From NCBI RefSeq assembly GCF_900168065.1, contig NZ_FUZZ01000001.1, positions 3,096,623 to 3,160,622 of the forward strand: a DNA stretch of 64,000 nt. The letters are read 5' to 3'. This document shows, one piece after another, positions 9,566 to 18,810 of the stretch. Every line of letters begins with the position of its first letter. Position 1 is the stretch's first letter. Source of the DNA: Chitinophaga ginsengisegetis (lineage in GTDB: Bacteria; Bacteroidota; Bacteroidia; Chitinophagales; Chitinophagaceae). Below the pieces are notes generated by a model, which saw only the letters and a list, made by a program, of their open reading frames with translations, searched no databases and was not told the DNA's origin. Made by a program: the position numbers and the translations under genes.

Positions 9566-12394
9566 ATGATACCTCATTGGAAAGTAATCCAGGAAGTAGC
9601 CAATCGTTTTGGTGACCGTCAGCCACAGTTTGAAGCCGCCGAAAGAAAGCTCTGCGCCTTGCGGGAAGCCAACCAGCCTTTAGTACAACTGGAAGATAAC
9701 CCTACACGGGTGCAATATCGTGTGGCACGGGAAAACACGCCCCTGGTAGCAACAGCGCTGGAGCGGATTACAGGCACGGCAGACTTCCAGGACAAATATG
9801 TGCTGGACAGGTTATCTGAAATGTCAAAGGCAGTGTGCCGTATCCTAAAAGGCGGTTCTCCCATAGGCACAGGCTTCCTCGTAACAGAAGATATCCTGCT
9901 GACTAACCACCATGTGATTGAATCTGCCGATGATGCTGAAGACATGATTGCAGAGTTTAACTATGAAGTAGACGCCACTACCAAAGCGCTGAAACGAAGC
10001 GCCTCCTTTAAACTGGATGCCCGCAAGTTTTTTATGACCTCCAGCCTGGAAGTAAGTAAAGTTACGCTGAACAGCGGCCTCGACTTTACCCTGATAGGCG
10101 TAAGCCTCACCGGCACTTTCGGCGAATTGCTGTCACAGTTTCCACCCATCCGTCTTGATGGTAACCTCGGCAAAATCATCAAGGGAGAATCCTGTGTAAT
10201 TGTGCAGCATCCCAATGGATTGCCCAAAAAGGTGGTGCTGAAAGATATCCGTTTCTTCTCTGAAACAGGCACCCGGCTTGTATATGAATCGGATACACTG
10301 CCCGGCAGCAGCGGCTCCCCGGTATTTGGCATGGGCACCTGCGAAATCATTGCCCTGCATCACAGCGGACTTTCCCGCACAGATGATCAGAACCGGGTAC
10401 TTACCCGGAGCGGGCAGCTGGCCACCCCTGAAACACCCGATGATGAGATTGACTGGATCGGCAACGAGGGTATTAAAGTGAGCGTAATTGTAAGTGCCGT
10501 GCGGGAAGCCACTTTGAGTCCGGATATGGAAAAGGGCCGCCGCGCCTTACTGAAAGATACCGACAATATAGCGCCGCAATTAAAGCAGGCTTTACCCGAC
10601 CAGGCGAGCGTCCGGAACGGTGTAGCCAATGTGGTAACAGCTGCAGCGATGAGCAATAACAGCGTTTCTTCCAATGTTCCCGATATTACTTCATCTCCCA
10701 AAGAAAATACTATGGATGTTCCATCATCTTCCAATATCAGTACTCCCACCGCATTTATCATATCTGCGCTGAATAAACCGGAAACAGTATCACAGATAGA
10801 AGCAGTATTATCTGTAAAATATCCACCGGGAGTGAAGCTGTCGTTACTCACACCCGCTACCGCCGTTGTTGGCAAAGAAGAGCTGTTTACATTTACTACC
10901 AACTTCAGCGGCAACGCGCATGAAGAAGCAGGAAAACTGGCGCAGATACCTGGGATATTTTATGCAGAAGCAGACCTGCCTTTATACCTCAATGCCGATA
11001 CCGTTAACATCATCAGGAAAGGCGGTGGCCCTGCCGAATCCGGCTTTTTGTTTGACGATGGTTATGGTACGCCCAACGAAGATACCTTCCTGAAAAATTA
11101 TACCGTAACAGCTGTCAGCAAATTTGTTGCCGGCCGGAAAGCAGAAGAATACCGGCGCTGGAACTGGTATGCCACCGGCTTTGATAAAATATTACTGACA
11201 CAGCAAACGCCTGCATCACCCCATGAAAAAGGCATTAGGGTAGTACAGTTTGATACCGGTTACACCGACCATTCAAAAGTAGCCGGCGCCTTTGATACCG
11301 ACAACGATTATAACTTCCTCGACAATACCAATAACGCGCTGGATTTGCGTACCATATCGCTGGGAAAGCAACCCGGCCACGGAACCCGCACCGGCAGCCT
11401 GTTAATAGGCCACGATTATTCACCGGCAGCAGGCAATGGCAACTGCGGATTACTGGCGCCTGATAACTACAAACTGGTTCCATTTCGTATAGCCGAAACA
11501 GTTGTTATCATCAACAGGCAGCAACAACTGGCTGCTGCATTGGATGCCGCCATTGCACAGGGTTTTGATATCATTACCATGAGCATGGGTATTCCTCCTA
11601 CGCTCACTACTGCGCGCCTGGCAAAAAAAGCGTACGAAAGCGGCGTGATCTGGTGCTGCGCAGCAGGCAACAGCGTACAGGCGGTAGTAGCGCCCGCCGT
11701 ATTTCCCGGCACTATTGCGGTAGCAGCGTCGAACCCGCTGGACAGGGAATGGACCGGATCATCGAGAGGAGATACCGTAGATATTACCGCGCCGGGAGAA
11801 GATGTGCTGGTACCCATCTGGCAGGCGGAAGGCGACCACCAGGAAGGTTTTGCCTATGGCGATGGCACCAGCTATGCCACACCACATGTGGCTGCTGCGG
11901 CAGCATACTGGCTGGCAAAATACCAGGATCAGCTCCGCGCTCCGGAATATGCAGGATGGAAACGGGTAGAAGCCTTCCGGCAAGCGCTGAAGGATTCTGC
12001 ACGCAAAAGCGATCAACTGCCTACGAAAGGTTTTGGCAGCGGTATTCTTAACGCAGAAAAACTTTTAAACACCCCACCTAAACCTGCCAACAAATTAAAC
12101 AATCAATACAACGGCTGGAACGAAAGTGCTTTCCTGAACTCACTGCAGGGCTATGGTGAAATAGTAAAAACATACTGGAACAAACTCCATAATGCCATCT
12201 TTGGTACGAAAAGAGGTAACCAGGAATCACTCACTGCTATTTCCGCCCCCATGTCCGACAGCGCACGGGCGCTGGAAAGCGCCACCTTCGGAAAAAGCAG
12301 GGGCGCCTATGAAAGCACCACTACCGCCACCTATCCGGATTTACTTCAACGGTTTAATACGGTCCAGTCTATTATTGAAAATGCCGCTAAATAA
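9566..12394 (+). CDS. Two-protease fusion: trypsin-like S1 domain plus subtilisin-like S8 domain
   Basis: 942 residues with two complete catalytic sets. After about 90 helical residues comes a trypsin-like domain (about 90-310): His116 in LLTNHHV, Asp173 in GLDFTL, Ser249 in PGSSGSPV. A Ser/Asn-rich linker (about 355-395) and an alpha/beta segment (395-480) that may be a propeptide-like inhibitor domain follow. The subtilase domain spans about 555-830: Asp563 in QFDTG, His605 in GHGTRTG, Asn702 in AAGNS, Ser769 in GTSYATPHVA. The last 110 residues are low in structure. There is no signal peptide or membrane helix. It leads a run of closely spaced genes, with the M19 gene 8 bp behind. The target is unknown; self-processing by one domain of the other is possible. 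Confidence 0.9.
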   Translation: MIPHWKVIQEVANRFGDRQPQFEAAERKLCALREANQPLVQLEDNPTRVQYRVARENTPLVATALERITGTADFQDKYVLDRLSEMSKAVCRILKGGSPIGTGFLVTEDILLTNHHVIESADDAEDMIAEFNYEVDATTKALKRSASFKLDARKFFMTSSLEVSKVTLNSGLDFTLIGVSLTGTFGELLSQFPPIRLDGNLGKIIKGESCVIVQHPNGLPKKVVLKDIRFFSETGTRLVYESDTLPGSSGSPVFGMGTCEIIALHHSGLSRTDDQNRVLTRSGQLATPETPDDEIDWIGNEGIKVSVIVSAVREATLSPDMEKGRRALLKDTDNIAPQLKQALPDQASVRNGVANVVTAAAMSNNSVSSNVPDITSSPKENTMDVPSSSNISTPTAFIISALNKPETVSQIEAVLSVKYPPGVKLSLLTPATAVVGKEELFTFTTNFSGNAHEEAGKLAQIPGIFYAEADLPLYLNADTVNIIRKGGGPAESGFLFDDGYGTPNEDTFLKNYTVTAVSKFVAGRKAEEYRRWNWYATGFDKILLTQQTPASPHEKGIRVVQFDTGYTDHSKVAGAFDTDNDYNFLDNTNNALDLRTISLGKQPGHGTRTGSLLIGHDYSPAAGNGNCGLLAPDNYKLVPFRIAETVVIINRQQQLAAALDAAIAQGFDIITMSMGIPPTLTTARLAKKAYESGVIWCCAAGNSVQAVVAPAVFPGTIAVAASNPLDREWTGSSRGDTVDITAPGEDVLVPIWQAEGDHQEGFAYGDGTSYATPHVAAAAAYWLAKYQDQLRAPEYAGWKRVEAFRQALKDSARKSDQLPTKGFGSGILNAEKLLNTPPKPANKLNNQYNGWNESAFLNSLQGYGEIVKTYWNKLHNAIFGTKRGNQESLTAISAPMSDSARALESATFGKSRGAYESTTTATYPDLLQRFNTVQSIIENAAK

Positions 12395-12402
12395 GTGACC
12401 CC

Positions 12403-14073
12403 ATGACAAATAAAATATTCGACTTCCATTTCCACCTGCTGTTCAAACATTATCTCAGCAATGGCACCCCTATAAATGAACAGGTGAAAACCACCGGCGT
12501 GGCCAGTTTGCTGAACGATCTTTTCGGCGGACCGTTCAACAGCCAATCGTCGCCCGACCAGGTGAAAGACAGCCAGCTCTATCTGGGAGTGGCTTCTATT
12601 ATCAGCCTGGAACACGCTTTTGCCCGTAGAATTCTGCATATTCTCGGCATCGACTTCTCCCATATCCTACCCTTAAATAAAGAGATCGTAAATAAAACCA
12701 GGGACGGCAAAACAAGCTACTACGCTGAGTTTCAGCAACAGGTAAAAATGTACCTGGATAGTAAAGCTACACTTGAACAGGCTCCTTATCACATAAAATA
12801 TACCGGGAGAAAAGATTGGGAAGGTAAATCCGTACAACAAATAACAGAGACGCTGAAAAATGATAATACGCAACGATACCTCATCTTTTCTATAGAAGGC
12901 GGTCATAATTTATCCGATGTACCTATCCGTGGCACCGCGCTATCCAGAACACCGGAACTGAACCTGAAAGATATCCAGGATAACAGTGAGCTGGATTTTA
13001 TCAGTATTAATCTCTGTCATCTTAGCTATATCCCGGAACAGCCGCTGGGCGGGTTTGCACAGGGACTTAACAAGCAGGCGCAGATAGCATTCAGCAGCGA
13101 GGACTTTATGCCCAAAGCTGGTCTTGGGCTTACACAACTGGGTAAAAAAGTAATACGCCAGGCCCTCCTGCATGAAAAGCGGCCGGTGTTAATCGATCTG
13201 AAACACATGAGTGTGTATACGCGGTTTCATTACTATCGTTACCGCGAATCGCTGATCAACGAAGCCCCGGCAGTAAACAGGCTGCCGATCATCACATCCC
13301 ATACAGGTTTTACATTTACTTCACTCAATAATTATCTTGCTAAAAAACAATTCAGATCCACTACGGGTCAGCAGGATGGCGTATTTGTAAGTATCGTGGA
13401 ATCCGAAAACCGGAAAATCGGAAAAACAAACGACAGCATCAATAGCGGTCTTTATGGTAATCCCTGGACCATCAATTTATTTGATGAAGAAATTATAGAG
13501 ATCATGGGATCACGGGGAATGATCGGTATCAGTCTTGACCAGCGCATCCTGGGTGCTGAAAAAATGGTGGACAGCAACCGGCCGGAATATTTTGATCCCG
13601 AATACATTGCCAGGGAAGAATGGGAAAAACTTTTCAGAGACGGGCAGCTTCCTGGTGCAGAGAAACTATTTGATTTCCTGAGCATCCCATCGAGGGCGGA
13701 GCGGCACCTGATGCTGTTGTGTCTTCACATTATTTACGCCGTGAGGATCGGGAATGCCGGCATAGGATGGGAACCGGGCACTTCACCGTGGGATCATATC
13801 TGTATTGGTTCTGATTTCGATGGACTGATTAATCCTATCAACCGGATAGATAATGTGCTGAAGTTATCTGACCTGGCAGCCGGTCTGAAAAAATATTTGC
13901 CTGTTGCCGATAAATATCTGAATACGGGAGATGGTAACGATACACGCTCACTTCGCTACAATACAACAGACGGATCTCTCGATATGAATTACCTCGACGA
14001 AGTGATCGGGAAGTTCATGTACATCAACGGGCTGAATTTTACCGCGAGATATTTGAGCAACTGGGAAGAATAG
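12403..14073 (+). CDS. M19-type (renal dipeptidase-like) amidohydrolase
   Basis: 556 residues, longer than the usual 350-420 of M19 dipeptidases. The N-terminus has a metal-binding FDFHFH motif. Later parts show LIDLKHMS, PIITSHTGF and the family-typical GSDFDG near residue 470, which together outline a TIM-barrel metal site. M19 enzymes hydrolyse dipeptides, including L-D and D-D forms. The extra length lies between the first strand and the middle of the barrel. No signal peptide is seen. The gene starts 8 bp after the double protease and is very likely co-translated with it, which suggests serial peptide breakdown. M19 membership is likely; substrate and activity are inferred. Confidence 0.75.
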   Translation: MTNKIFDFHFHLLFKHYLSNGTPINEQVKTTGVASLLNDLFGGPFNSQSSPDQVKDSQLYLGVASIISLEHAFARRILHILGIDFSHILPLNKEIVNKTRDGKTSYYAEFQQQVKMYLDSKATLEQAPYHIKYTGRKDWEGKSVQQITETLKNDNTQRYLIFSIEGGHNLSDVPIRGTALSRTPELNLKDIQDNSELDFISINLCHLSYIPEQPLGGFAQGLNKQAQIAFSSEDFMPKAGLGLTQLGKKVIRQALLHEKRPVLIDLKHMSVYTRFHYYRYRESLINEAPAVNRLPIITSHTGFTFTSLNNYLAKKQFRSTTGQQDGVFVSIVESENRKIGKTNDSINSGLYGNPWTINLFDEEIIEIMGSRGMIGISLDQRILGAEKMVDSNRPEYFDPEYIAREEWEKLFRDGQLPGAEKLFDFLSIPSRAERHLMLLCLHIIYAVRIGNAGIGWEPGTSPWDHICIGSDFDGLINPINRIDNVLKLSDLAAGLKKYLPVADKYLNTGDGNDTRSLRYNTTDGSLDMNYLDEVIGKFMYINGLNFTARYLSNWEE

Positions 14074-14088
14074 CGCGATAGTTTGTCA

Positions 14089-15195
14089 ATGAGAAATTAT
14101 CTGTATATTAGTATAAGACCGGCAGATGAAGCTATATCACATTTTCCCTCCACCTCAAACGTCCCTCAAATGTTCTCTCCTGTTAATGAAAAAAACAAGG
14201 CTGAAAGTCCATCCCGCGCGATGTCTAATGATATACATAGCAGCGGTGGAATAAGTTTACCCGCGCCGCCCCTGCAATTGAGGCAGAACGTAGCCGTGAA
14301 CAACGACAAAGGATTGGAACACGAGGCTGATGTGATGGGAAACAAGGCACAGGATTTTCATCACAGCTTACCAAATTCGCCGGTTGCGCAGCAAAAAGCG
14401 GTTGCCAACCCGGTGGTACAACGGGTTTCTATAGATACCCTGATGGAGGTTGCCAAATTACTCGGTTTAAAAATTTCCGAGAACCCCACAACCGTTGTTA
14501 TTGTGGGGGCTATTGCATCGGCCATTGGCCTGTCATACGGCATCACCTGGGGGCTGCTTTCAGCAGGACTGGGTTTAACCGCGGTAGCGCTTTATCAAAA
14601 ACTGATGCAGGCAAAACCGGAAATTAAAACGGATGTTTCGGGTCTCAAAAAAACACCGGAAGGGTTTGTCGATGAAATTTCTTCTGCAGATAAAAATACA
14701 ACGACCCTGAATTTAATTAAACCTATTTTGCCCAATGACTGGTCATCAGATTTGCTGCTAAGGTTTGGAAGTCTTAATACCCTTATCATTAACAACCCAA
14801 GCTCCAGTACGCCTCCACCAAAAGATAAGTTTTCTGCGCTGTCGAAATTGCCAATAAAAAACCTGGAGTTGATAAGAGCGGAATTTATGGATGAAGCCTG
14901 TTACCAGACGATCGGAAAAATGAGGAGCCTGCAGTATTTGAGCCTGGCCAGAACTATTACCAGCGAGAAATCACCTGGCGAAGCCACTACCACCACCGCT
15001 TCAGACGGACAACGCGAGCTTAGAAAAGTGACCGTGCTGGCTGGTGGAGTTATGAGTGCGCTAAAAGATCTTATGGAAAATGGATTGAAAACACTGGATC
15101 TCAGGTGGTGCAGCGCGCTAACTGAAGAAAATAAAGCTGCATTGAAAGAAATAGCGGCCCAGCACAAAGTAACGCTTATGCTTTCAGAGAAGTAG
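14089..15195 (+). CDS. Leucine-rich protein with DUF4157-associated motif, possible injection-system cargo
   Basis: The frame has ATG at 14089 (368 residues) and a second ATG at 14170 that gives the MF... N-terminus I associate with DUF4157-type proteins; the latter may be the true start. The N-terminal third is disordered and holds LEHEADVMGNKA after VNND, the motif that normally follows the HEAWHVVQQ segment in Bacteroidota DUF4157 proteins; that metal-site segment is absent here. A hydrophobic stretch of about 35 residues with two possible helices comes next, then leucine-rich-repeat-like units (SLNTLIINNPSS, LPIKNLELI, LQYLSLARTI, GLKTLDLRWC). DUF4157 proteins are often cargo or neighbours of extracellular contractile injection systems. 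Function here is unknown. Confidence 0.7.
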   Translation: MRNYLYISIRPADEAISHFPSTSNVPQMFSPVNEKNKAESPSRAMSNDIHSSGGISLPAPPLQLRQNVAVNNDKGLEHEADVMGNKAQDFHHSLPNSPVAQQKAVANPVVQRVSIDTLMEVAKLLGLKISENPTTVVIVGAIASAIGLSYGITWGLLSAGLGLTAVALYQKLMQAKPEIKTDVSGLKKTPEGFVDEISSADKNTTTLNLIKPILPNDWSSDLLLRFGSLNTLIINNPSSSTPPPKDKFSALSKLPIKNLELIRAEFMDEACYQTIGKMRSLQYLSLARTITSEKSPGEATTTTASDGQRELRKVTVLAGGVMSALKDLMENGLKTLDLRWCSALTEENKAALKEIAAQHKVTLMLSEK

Positions 15196-15385
15196 ACTCA
15201 AAACCGAACTGCCCATCTTTACGGCTCAAACCCCTGTTTAATAGCCACACCCGGCGCGTGTGCTGTTCCCTCATGCGCCGCACGCGTCTCATATTATAAA
15301 TTAAGATGATTATTCCATTTTGTATATAAGAATCATAGTCGTAAATTGATAACATAATTATCACCAGCAAGCGCGAAATCACCTC

Positions 15386-16042
15386 ATGGAGCAAGTACAA
15401 ATTGGTAAGTGTGTGTACATTCTGAACACAGGTAAAAACCTGTATAAGATCGGTAAAACGCAGGACCTGCATAAGCGTCTGGCGGCTTATCATACGCACC
15501 TGCCCGTGATGTTCCGTGTTATCAGGCAGTATGCAGCGTTGAATATGACGGACCTGGAAGAGAGCCTGCATATTGTTTTTCAGCATAAGCGCGTGAAGGG
15601 CGAATGGTTTGAACTCACTAAAGATGACCTCATCATCTGCGATAATATTGCCCGCAACTATGCCCTGCAGGCATTACAGAAACAGCACCGGAAATATACT
15701 GACATCGCTTTCAGCGACAATCCCCTGTTACAGGTAATGGAAGCCAATGAAAAATACCTGCAGGATTATTCCAGGATCGCCGACGACATTAAGCTGGGAC
15801 TTAATAACGACGAGGTATTCGAGCTTCACGAGGGCACAGTGAATAAATCCATTATTGAAACTGTGAGGCGGTTAATGAGATACCGTACTCCCAATTCGGA
15901 ATTCCTCGGCAAATGGCTGCGGGTAGTAAACGAGCTGAGTGATGGCGTCAGTGAAAGTACCATTCTCCAGAAATACAAAGGTCAGATCAGCCGTTCAACG
16001 ATACAAATGATCAAAAGAATATTGCGCAATCAATTGTATTGA
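15386..16042 (+). CDS. GIY-YIG (MUG113/T5orf172-type) nuclease-like protein
   Basis: 218 residues. The first 90 form a compact GIY-YIG-like fold: CVYILNTG, then YKIGKTQDLHKRLAAYHT, and a C-terminal GEWFEL, as in MUG113/T5orf172 proteins found in phage and mobile elements. The middle is charged and helical. The last 50 residues (LSDGVSESTILQKY, SRSTIQMIKRIL) look like a helix-turn-helix. A DNA-cutting or DNA-binding role is inferred from the family. It stands alone, convergent with the serine hydrolase gene (10 bp gap). An AT-rich promoter region precedes it. Confidence 0.78.
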   Translation: MEQVQIGKCVYILNTGKNLYKIGKTQDLHKRLAAYHTHLPVMFRVIRQYAALNMTDLEESLHIVFQHKRVKGEWFELTKDDLIICDNIARNYALQALQKQHRKYTDIAFSDNPLLQVMEANEKYLQDYSRIADDIKLGLNNDEVFELHEGTVNKSIIETVRRLMRYRTPNSEFLGKWLRVVNELSDGVSESTILQKYKGQISRSTIQMIKRILRNQLY

Positions 16043-16052
16043 GGCATGTAGC

Positions 16053-17681
16053 TCATTCAACTTTTTTTGCAATGGCTACCCCATTCTGAATTTTTGTTAG
16101 TCCTGTAACAATTCCGTTCTTGTCCAGATTAAATAGCAACTGCGCATCTAAATTCCTCGCAAAAAAACTGCAGGTATCGTAAGGAACTATTTCCTGCCTG
16201 ATTTGCCGGGGACCGGGTCCTTTGCCATACAACCGGTTACCATCTTTGGTAATGGCAAGTATAAAATTATTCGGAAACTGGTATTTCCCCACATATCTTT
16301 CCAGTACTTCCGGGGAAATATGTATCGCATACAGGTTAGTAGATTTAATACCCGTCCGGATGAATGTGACCGTTTTCCCGTCCGTTTCTGAAACGAGCGC
16401 ACTAATGCCGCCGTCTTTCTTCTTCAGAAATTCTATGATAGTCAGGCTGTTCTCAAAGTAAAATTTGTCAGCTCCAAATGGGATCAGCTGTTCTTTGGCT
16501 CCGCCTTTTACAAAATACAGGAGCCGGCCATCTTCATAAGATACGGTTCTTTGCCCTTCTGTTGTTGATTCATAGATGGCTGCATATGATTTAAGCTGTT
16601 CTATTGGTAGCCCGGTTTCGTTTGTATGATAAGGTTTGCCGATAGTGATCGCGGCAATTTTTGAAGCGATGACTTCCGGGTTATTGTTTTCGCAGTTTGT
16701 AAAAACAGCCACAAATACTTTTTCCTGCGGAAGATAAACAGCGAATGTTGAAAACCCGTTGATCAGGCCATCGTGCTTAATATCCGGGCTTCCCTGGATA
16801 TTTCCCAGCCACCAGCCGTATCCATAACCGGTAGGCTTCCCATTATTCAGCAGATAGGAAGTATGCGCTTTTTTCAGGCTTTCTTTACTGATAACCTTTC
16901 CGTCCGTTAAGGCCTTATTCCAGGTGTATAGATCCTCAACGGTAGAAAGAATGGAACCGGCGGAATAAGGTTGGGTCATGCTCAGGAAACCGGCATTCCT
17001 GTAGGTTTCATTGTCTTTCTCATAACCACTGATGCGCCCGGGACTTATGGAAGAGTTGTTGTCATAGCCGGAGTTTTTCATTCCCAGGGGTTTAAAGAAA
17101 TTCTCACTGATATATTTTTCATAAGACATTCCGGAAACCCGTTCAATGATGTAACCCAACAGCACATAGCCATTGTTATTATAACGAAAACCGGCGCCGG
17201 GCAAAAAGTCTGATGGCTGGTGCTTAAAGGAATCGATCAGCGCCTGCGGGGTAAAATCAAGCTTTCTTGTTTCAGGCGTCCATGCGCCTGCACCGGTGCT
17301 TATTCCCGAGGTGTGCGTAAGCAGATGTTCGATAGTAATACCCGTTATAGGATAATCGCTGACAAATTTGGTTATCGTGTCCTGCAACGATAATTTCCCT
17401 TCCTCCGCCAGCTTTAAAATTGCGCAGGCGGTAAATTGTTTGGTAATGGAGCCGATCCGGAATATATGCTCCCGTTTCAATGCTACATTCAGTTCCAGGT
17501 CAGCCTTACCAAATGCCTTTCTGTAAACTATCTTATCTGCTTTTGCCACCAGCACGGCCGCTCCGGGGCCGGTGGCCGGAAACGCGCGGGTTAACATGGC
17601 GTCCAGTTCCCGTTCCTGGCTTTGGCCCAAACAAATTTGTGTCAGAATAGAAAACAGCGTTATGATAAATAGTTTCTTCAT
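16053..17681 (-). CDS. Beta-lactamase-family (class C/PBP-like) serine hydrolase
   Basis: 542 residues with a Sec signal peptide (MKKLFIITLFSILTQICLG). The class C fold shows S78-I-T-K81 in RIGSITKQF, the YxN motif in FRYNNNGYVLLG, and HDGLINGF in place of the KTG box. A C-terminal extension of about 180 residues forms a beta-rich domain. Relatives include esterases, D-aminopeptidases and PBP4-type enzymes, so true beta-lactamase activity is unproven. It should be periplasmic. A shorter paralogue lies at 31369-32460; the two share the same catalytic motifs and N-terminal layout. Confidence 0.9.
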   Translation of the reverse strand: MKKLFIITLFSILTQICLGQSQERELDAMLTRAFPATGPGAAVLVAKADKIVYRKAFGKADLELNVALKREHIFRIGSITKQFTACAILKLAEEGKLSLQDTITKFVSDYPITGITIEHLLTHTSGISTGAGAWTPETRKLDFTPQALIDSFKHQPSDFLPGAGFRYNNNGYVLLGYIIERVSGMSYEKYISENFFKPLGMKNSGYDNNSSISPGRISGYEKDNETYRNAGFLSMTQPYSAGSILSTVEDLYTWNKALTDGKVISKESLKKAHTSYLLNNGKPTGYGYGWWLGNIQGSPDIKHDGLINGFSTFAVYLPQEKVFVAVFTNCENNNPEVIASKIAAITIGKPYHTNETGLPIEQLKSYAAIYESTTEGQRTVSYEDGRLLYFVKGGAKEQLIPFGADKFYFENSLTIIEFLKKKDGGISALVSETDGKTVTFIRTGIKSTNLYAIHISPEVLERYVGKYQFPNNFILAITKDGNRLYGKGPGPRQIRQEIVPYDTCSFFARNLDAQLLFNLDKNGIVTGLTKIQNGVAIAKKVE

Positions 17682-17774
17682 GGTATTTTAAATTTGATCG
17701 TTTGCATGTACGCAAAGGTTTCCCATAGCGGGTTTCCCCACCAATGCCGGTTGCAATAAACAAAACAGGGTGTA

Positions 17775-18116
17775 TTACTTTTTTTTATCTATGCCTTTTA
17801 GCACGAAATAGGAGACGATTAAACTGCTTCCCAAAAAAAGGAATATGGTAGATGGCAGTATAAAATCTTTTATTCCGTCTATGTCCAATGATCTCAAAAA
17901 TGTTCCCGTTACGATTCCCAGGGATATTCCAATACTCACAATTCCAAGAAGCAATATAAATAACAGGTAGTTGGTGCCTCCTTTAAAATAGTCAGGAGGG
18001 AGTCCTTTTTCAATAATGGTCATTCGTTCTTTATGCCTTGTTGTGAAATAGTAATAACTTATCCCGAAAACAACAAGGGCTAGTGAAATGAATAATGATG
18101 CGGACGTTATTAGCAT
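17775..18116 (-). CDS. Small three-helix membrane protein (DUF6249-like)
   Basis: From Met at 18116 the product has 113 residues; an open frame runs to an ATG at 18173, but that ATG abuts a perfect palindrome, so the shorter form is preferred. It has a membrane helix at residues 3-25, a cytoplasmic stretch with RHKERMTIIEKGLPPDYF, and two more helices. This pattern (helix, ER-x-IEKG motif, two helices) is the one I know from DUF6249 proteins, which sit beside ECF sigma genes in Bacteroidota. Here too it is divergent from a sigma gene. Its function is unknown. Confidence 0.7.
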   Translation of the reverse strand: MLITSASLFISLALVVFGISYYYFTTRHKERMTIIEKGLPPDYFKGGTNYLLFILLLGIVSIGISLGIVTGTFLRSLDIDGIKDFILPSTIFLFLGSSLIVSYFVLKGIDKKK

Positions 18117-18173
18117 GACTATATTTTTAGATATTTTTGAGTTACTTATTAATAAGACTCCCAAAACGCCCAT

Positions 18174-18193
18174 GTGGTCACAAATGTGACCAC
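18174..18193. promoter_or_regulatory. Perfect 9-2-9 palindrome between divergent genes
   Basis: GTGGTCACA-AA-TGTGACCAC is a perfect inverted repeat in the short gap between the DUF6249-like gene and the ECF sigma gene. Size and symmetry fit a dimeric repressor or activator site that could control both directions. Confidence 0.7.
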
Positions 18194-18222
18194 TTTGCCC
18201 TGCAAGTAGTCTAAATCATGAG

Positions 18223-18810
18223 ATGGCAACCCACAGAAAAAATAAACAGGAAAATGAAATATGGAATAAAGCCATAAGTGGCGATATAAATAGTATTGCC
18301 CAATTGGTAAACATCTATAAGGACTTTTCGTTTACTATTGCCATGTCGGTCGTTGCCAATAACGAAGACGCAGAAGAAGTGGTACAGGATTCTTTTATGA
18401 AGGCATTTGCATCGCTGGGTAAATTCAAACAGGCATCGAAATTCTCTACCTGGTTATACCGTATCGTTTATAATACGGCACTAACAAAACTTAAAAGGAG
18501 GAAATCACCTGCTATCAGCATAGATCAACAGCAGGAAAACGAACAGGATGGGACAACAGAAAATCAAGGATGGGATCTGGTGAAAGATGCGGAAAGAAAA
18601 AAATATGTCACGTTAGCGCTTAACAAGCTATCGAGGGAAGACCGGCTGGTGCTTATCCTCCATTATATTGAGGAAAAGAATATTGCTGAAATTTGCGAGA
18701 TCCTGGGTGCCGGGAAGTCTGCAATAAAAATGCGCTTATTAAGAGGACGCAAACAGCTGGAAATGGAATTAGGGCTATTGTTAAACCATGAAACAAGAAA
18801 TTTACTATGA
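18223..18810 (+). CDS. ECF-type RNA polymerase sigma factor (with membrane partner)
   Basis: 195 residues with region 2 (DFSFTIAMSVV, then AEEVVQDSFMKAFASLGKF, STWLYRIVYNTAL) and region 4 (LSREDRLVLILHYIEEKNI, then EICEILGAGKSAIKMRLLRG). It differs from the FecR-linked sigma factors in this window and resembles those paired with small membrane anti-sigma proteins. Its stop overlaps the next start by 4 bp (ATGA), so the two are translationally coupled. The 9-2-9 palindrome lies 30 bp upstream. The regulon is unknown. Confidence 0.92.
   Translation: MATHRKNKQENEIWNKAISGDINSIAQLVNIYKDFSFTIAMSVVANNEDAEEVVQDSFMKAFASLGKFKQASKFSTWLYRIVYNTALTKLKRRKSPAISIDQQQENEQDGTTENQGWDLVKDAERKKYVTLALNKLSREDRLVLILHYIEEKNIAEICEILGAGKSAIKMRLLRGRKQLEMELGLLLNHETRNLL

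Noticed and set aside
14083..14088. TTG start for the DUF4157-motif protein
   Set aside because: ATG 14089 is two codons later, and ATG 14170 gives a family-like N-terminus.
14089..14440. Complete DUF4157 metalloprotease-like domain
   Set aside because: The HExxH segment is absent; only the motif that normally follows it is present.
16053..17681. Antibiotic-resistance beta-lactamase
   Set aside because: The SxxK and YxN motifs are shared with esterases and peptidases, and the KTG box is replaced; resistance cannot be claimed.
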